DNA of 64,000 bases from Mantamonas sphyraenae (taxonomy: Eukaryota; CRuMs; Mantamonadidae). The notes beneath the pieces are model-generated. The model was not told the DNA's origin, made no database searches, and saw nothing but the letters and a program-made list of their open reading frames with translations. The stretch is taken from NCBI GenBank assembly GCA_026936335.1, contig JAPMXV010000013.1, positions 1 to 64,000 on the forward strand, written 5' to 3'. Both the position numbers and the translations under genes were made by a program. This document shows positions 61,783 to 64,000 of this stretch, piece by piece (the first letter of the stretch is position 1; each line of letters starts with the position of its first letter).

Positions 61783-62278
61783 GGTTGATTCTGAGAAAGT
61801 GCTGTGCAAATGAACCTCGTTTGTCCCGTGCGACCTTGCTCAGATCTGTCTGCTGTCCGTCTCTGTTGCTTGACTACGCCGCCGATCGATCTGCTCGCTT
61901 TGTACTCGTCTCCAATGTGTTCCTTGTGCTTGTTATTCGCTTCAGGCCAGCGGGGTATCCGGATCGATTGTTTGTACGTTCTTCGTTCCGGTCTTCTCGA
62001 TGGTCTGTCCTTTCCTCTTGCAGCAATCCTGTGTGTATTGACTTGCTGCTGTATGTAGGTGAAAAGAAATAAAAAAAAAGGGGTTTGGTAAAGTTGTTTC
62101 TGTGTGTTGTTGTTTTTGGATGGCATGGGCGGCGCAGAGTGCCGTCAGTCCCAATGTGGTTTGCACACACAAGATGGGAAGAAAGGAGGTCACCCCTTGC
62201 ACTCTCCCCCCACACACACACACTCACACACACACACACACATTGCCCCTTGCGCACACACATCCAACTCGTTCGCAC
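61783..62278. promoter_or_regulatory. Divergent intergenic region with possible 5'-UTR intron end
   Basis: 496 bp between the eIF4G start (minus) and the next start (plus), the longest gap outside the putative element. On the minus strand a T-rich tract followed by acctacatacag (62,049-62,085) looks like a 3' splice site, so eIF4G may have an intron in its 5' leader. A (CA)n run lies at ~62,211-62,243 just before the plus-strand start. No coding region is recognised. Confidence 0.5.
62211..62243. repeat. (CA)n microsatellite
   Basis: cacacaca runs interrupted by ctca, in the probable 5' leader or promoter of the plus-strand gene at 62279. Confidence 0.85.
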
Positions 62279-63097
62279 ATGGACACAGAACCGGCGTCCA
62301 GTGCGCCACCGCCAACACAGACCCAACCAGCAGCGGCCAATGGTGGCACCGAGGGGCCCAATGGGACGTCGAATGTGCCTGTGCCACCCATGCTGGTGGA
62401 CAGGGAGCAGCTTGTGCGCGATCCACTCCTCCTGCTGCGCCCCACCACCGTGTCACTGTCCCGCAGGAATGCCCGCTTCGATGTCATGAAGCTCTTTGAC
62501 ATGGAGAACCTGTTTGAAGAGGCGCGCAAGAAAATCAAAAAGTTTGGCTTCGAGGCGTACGTGCAGGAGTTGCCGGAACCGTACATGCCCAGGCACCAGA
62601 CGCTCAACCTGGACACGGACGACTTGGAGCTTGCGCTGGCGCCCGAATCGGTCATGGATGGACTGGAGGGCACGCAGCTGATGCCTCTGTTGCATCGCGC
62701 TGCGTTTGGTGAGGACTACGACGTGCGTGAGTTTCACAAGGCGGTGGACACCGGGGCACTGTCGCTTGCACCGGGGGCGGTGGACTATGTGCCCTTCAAC
62801 AACACCACCATCGACCCCACTGTGTCTCGGTACGTGAAGAAGGCCAAGAAGGAGAAGAAGAAGAAGGAGAAACATGCGGGGGAGACGGAGGAGGAACGCG
62901 CTGCACGCAAGGCACGCAAGCGGGAGAAGAAGAAGCGCAAGCGGGAGGAAGCCATGCTGGACGACGACGCACAAGACACAACACCCGACCTCATGGCAAC
63001 CTCACCACAGGGGGCATCCAATGCAAACAACGACCATGCTGCATCACGCGTCGTCGTCACCCTCCCCAGCAAGAAGCAGCGTGTGGACGACCAATGA
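62279..63097 (+). CDS. Lys-rich nuclear protein, possibly MED19-like
   Basis: 272 aa from ATG 62279 (MDTEPASSAPPP), one exon. Pro/Gln-rich N-terminus; a conserved-looking core (FDMENLFEEARKKIKKFG, YVQELPEPYMPRHQT, LMPLLHRAAFGEDYDV, FHKAVDTGALSLAPGAV, VDYVPF); then a very Lys-rich tail (KKAKKEKKKKEKHAG, KREKKKRKREE) and an NLS near the end (PSKKQRVDD). Order and tail recall Mediator subunit 19 (Rox3), where an LPxLP/LPG-type helix region is followed by a KKKxKHK tail, but the match is weak. Otherwise an unassigned nuclear protein. It converges on the Myb gene with 66 bp between, containing a tcac repeat. Confidence 0.5.
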   Translation: MDTEPASSAPPPTQTQPAAANGGTEGPNGTSNVPVPPMLVDREQLVRDPLLLLRPTTVSLSRRNARFDVMKLFDMENLFEEARKKIKKFGFEAYVQELPEPYMPRHQTLNLDTDDLELALAPESVMDGLEGTQLMPLLHRAAFGEDYDVREFHKAVDTGALSLAPGAVDYVPFNNTTIDPTVSRYVKKAKKEKKKKEKHAGETEEERAARKARKREKKKRKREEAMLDDDAQDTTPDLMATSPQGASNANNDHAASRVVVTLPSKKQRVDDQ

Positions 63098-63145
63098 CCA
63101 CCCACCACCCACCCACCACCAATGTACATTCCCATTCCCATTCCC

Positions 63146-63170
63146 CCTCACTCACTCACTCACTCACTCC
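63146..63170. repeat. (TCAC)n tetranucleotide run
   Basis: Five to six ctca/tcac units between two convergent stop codons, overlapping the Glu-rich C-terminal codons of the Myb gene. Confidence 0.8.
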
Positions 63171-64000
63171 TCCTCCTCCTTCCCCGCCCCCTTTGCCTTG
63201 GCCTTGGCCGCATCCTGCTTGGCTGCCAACACCTCCGCCTTGCAGTATACCCGCAACGGGATGTCCTCGCCCAGCTGTGCCTGTTTGCGAAGGTATCGCA
63301 CACGAAAGTGGTCGTTGCACCGGTGGGCATCCGGCAGCAGTGTCGAACTGTCTGCCACCGTGCGCCAATCCACGTCGTGCGACGTTTCAATCTTCCGCTG
63401 CGCAAGGATGCCCTTGTACAGCGCCAAACGCACCTCGGGTTTGTTCCACTGCGCTTTGGACATGGACACACGTGGCAAAGGCGTCCCATCCCTTGTCGAC
63501 GACGACCGCACAGCCAGCGTGCCCTCCTTGGCATCGTCCAGCTCCTCCGCCTGCTGCAGCTGCTTGTGTGCCGCATGCACAAAGTTGCCAAAGTGCGTGC
63601 GGCATGCCACGTGCGACCTCGTGCCCATCTTCTCCGCAATCTTTGCCCAGGGCATTGTCACGTCGTGAAAGTCCACCTCCTCCACGCGTTCAAACACAAA
63701 GCCCTGCCGCCTCAGTTCCGCACTCACCAGCTTCACCAGCTTCCGATCCTCCTCCTTCGACCACTTGCCATGCTTCCTCGAGTGTTCCTTGCTCAACACA
63801 CGCCACTTGTCCCTGCAATTGTCCCCGTACCTGCCCAACTCCTCCCCAATCGTCACCCACACCCCTGCCGCCGCCTCCCCATCCACCCCCACCCCATGTT
63901 TCGCCACAAGCTCCCTCAGCTGTTCCTCCTCCGCTTTGGTCCACCGTCCCTTCTTCCCCGGGTGGAATGCACGGATGAACCACCCTCGCACCGCCTTTCG
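63164..64000 (-). CDS. Myb-repeat DNA-binding protein, Reb1/TTF1-like (5' part beyond window)
   Basis: The frame is open to the window edge and no ATG lies near it, so the N-terminus is outside; at least 278 residues are present. Two or three Myb/SANT repeats are visible: GRWTKAEEEQLRELVAKHG with GRYGDNCRDKWRVLSKEH, then HGKWSKEEDRKLVKLV with WAKIAEKMGTRSHVACRTHF, then MSKAQWNKPEVRLALYKGIL with DWRTVADS and DHFRVRYLRK. The paired layout, with R..G.W..EED following the first repeat directly, resembles Reb1/TTF-I, the RNA polymerase I terminators and replication-fork barriers, and DMTF1. The C-terminus is Lys/Glu-rich. Target site unknown. Confidence 0.75.
   Translation of the reverse strand, partial: RKAVRGWFIRAFHPGKKGRWTKAEEEQLRELVAKHGVGVDGEAAAGVWVTIGEELGRYGDNCRDKWRVLSKEHSRKHGKWSKEEDRKLVKLVSAELRRQGFVFERVEEVDFHDVTMPWAKIAEKMGTRSHVACRTHFGNFVHAAHKQLQQAEELDDAKEGTLAVRSSSTRDGTPLPRVSMSKAQWNKPEVRLALYKGILAQRKIETSHDVDWRTVADSSTLLPDAHRCNDHFRVRYLRKQAQLGEDIPLRVYCKAEVLAAKQDAAKAKAKGAGKEEEE

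Noticed and set aside
1..64000. tRNA, rRNA or other structured RNA genes
   Set aside because: I saw no A-box/B-box pair or rRNA-like conserved stretch outside coding regions. A tRNAscan-SE or Infernal run would be needed to exclude them.

Overview
This window is the end of a eukaryotic nuclear chromosome. It opens with about 142 bp of CCCTAA repeats (TTAGGG-type telomere) and then runs into a very compact, GC-rich, gene-dense arm. The genes are eukaryotic: 18 of about 30 models need spliceosomal introns. I could place 31 introns, all GT-AG and mostly 80-250 bp. The gene set includes centrin, eIF4G, DCN1-like, NUB1, NASP, an ISWI-partner DDT/WAC protein, a divergent kinesin, an XK-related protein and the U11/U12-65K protein. 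This points to a free-living unicellular eukaryote with centrioles or flagella; a holozoan, apusozoan, amoebozoan or stramenopile-like protist would fit. I cannot name the species. Intergenic gaps are often under 100 bp, with many divergent start codons 8-60 bp apart and convergent stops 18-60 bp apart.

Layout. 1-142 telomere; 426-3993 a subtelomeric protein of four related ~187-aa modules (A-B-A-B). 4188-9840 (+): flavohaemoglobin, CLC chloride/proton transporter, NUB1. 9859-15336 (-): a pure ankyrin-repeat protein, a TRM9-type tRNA wobble methyltransferase, an ATP-grasp-like protein. 15696-16943 (+): succinylglutamate desuccinylase/aspartoacylase-family enzyme, divergent from the ATP-grasp gene. 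17084-18569 (-): IQ/coiled-coil protein. 18696 onward (+): a second ankyrin protein whose frame runs antisense into a signal-peptide-bearing TPR/O-GlcNAc-transferase-type gene (20369-23068, -). 23116-23577 (+): UPF0488/C8orf33-like. 23620-28490 (-): ABCG transporter with a large Cys-rich ectodomain. 28573-29853 (+): nitronate monooxygenase. 29872-31226 (-): DCN1-like NEDD8 ligase. 31245-35112 (+): degenerate kinesin. 35148-37877 (-): WAC/DDT chromatin-remodelling subunit. 37914-39889 (+): short MIF4G/RGG protein. 39916-40917 (-): U11/U12-65K. 40973-42254 (+): NASP-type histone chaperone. 42359-46474 (-): Sep15-like ER protein and an FtsX-type permease.

46539-51819 (+) looks foreign: a broken Tc1/IS630-type transposase fragment followed by an intact 1,483-aa, three-exon protein with a FEN/PIN-nuclease-like motif pair and otherwise no recognisable domain. 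This is the best candidate for an undescribed mobile element. 52042-53333 (-): centrin, with an ATG-only first exon. 53411-57104 (+): XK-related membrane protein and a zinc-finger/UIM protein. 57233-61782 (-): full-length eIF4G with a 4E-binding motif, MIF4G, MA3 and W2. 62279-63097 (+): Lys-rich nuclear protein, possibly MED19-like. 63164-64000 (-): a Myb/Reb1/TTF1-like protein cut by the window edge.

Themes: NEDD8 control (NUB1, DCN1-like), translation (eIF4G, MIF4G protein, TRM9), chromatin (NASP, WAC/DDT, Myb), and membrane transport (CLC, ABCG, FtsX, XKR). Exon boundaries come from splice consensus plus reading-frame closure. In every spliced model I give, the summed exon length is a multiple of three.
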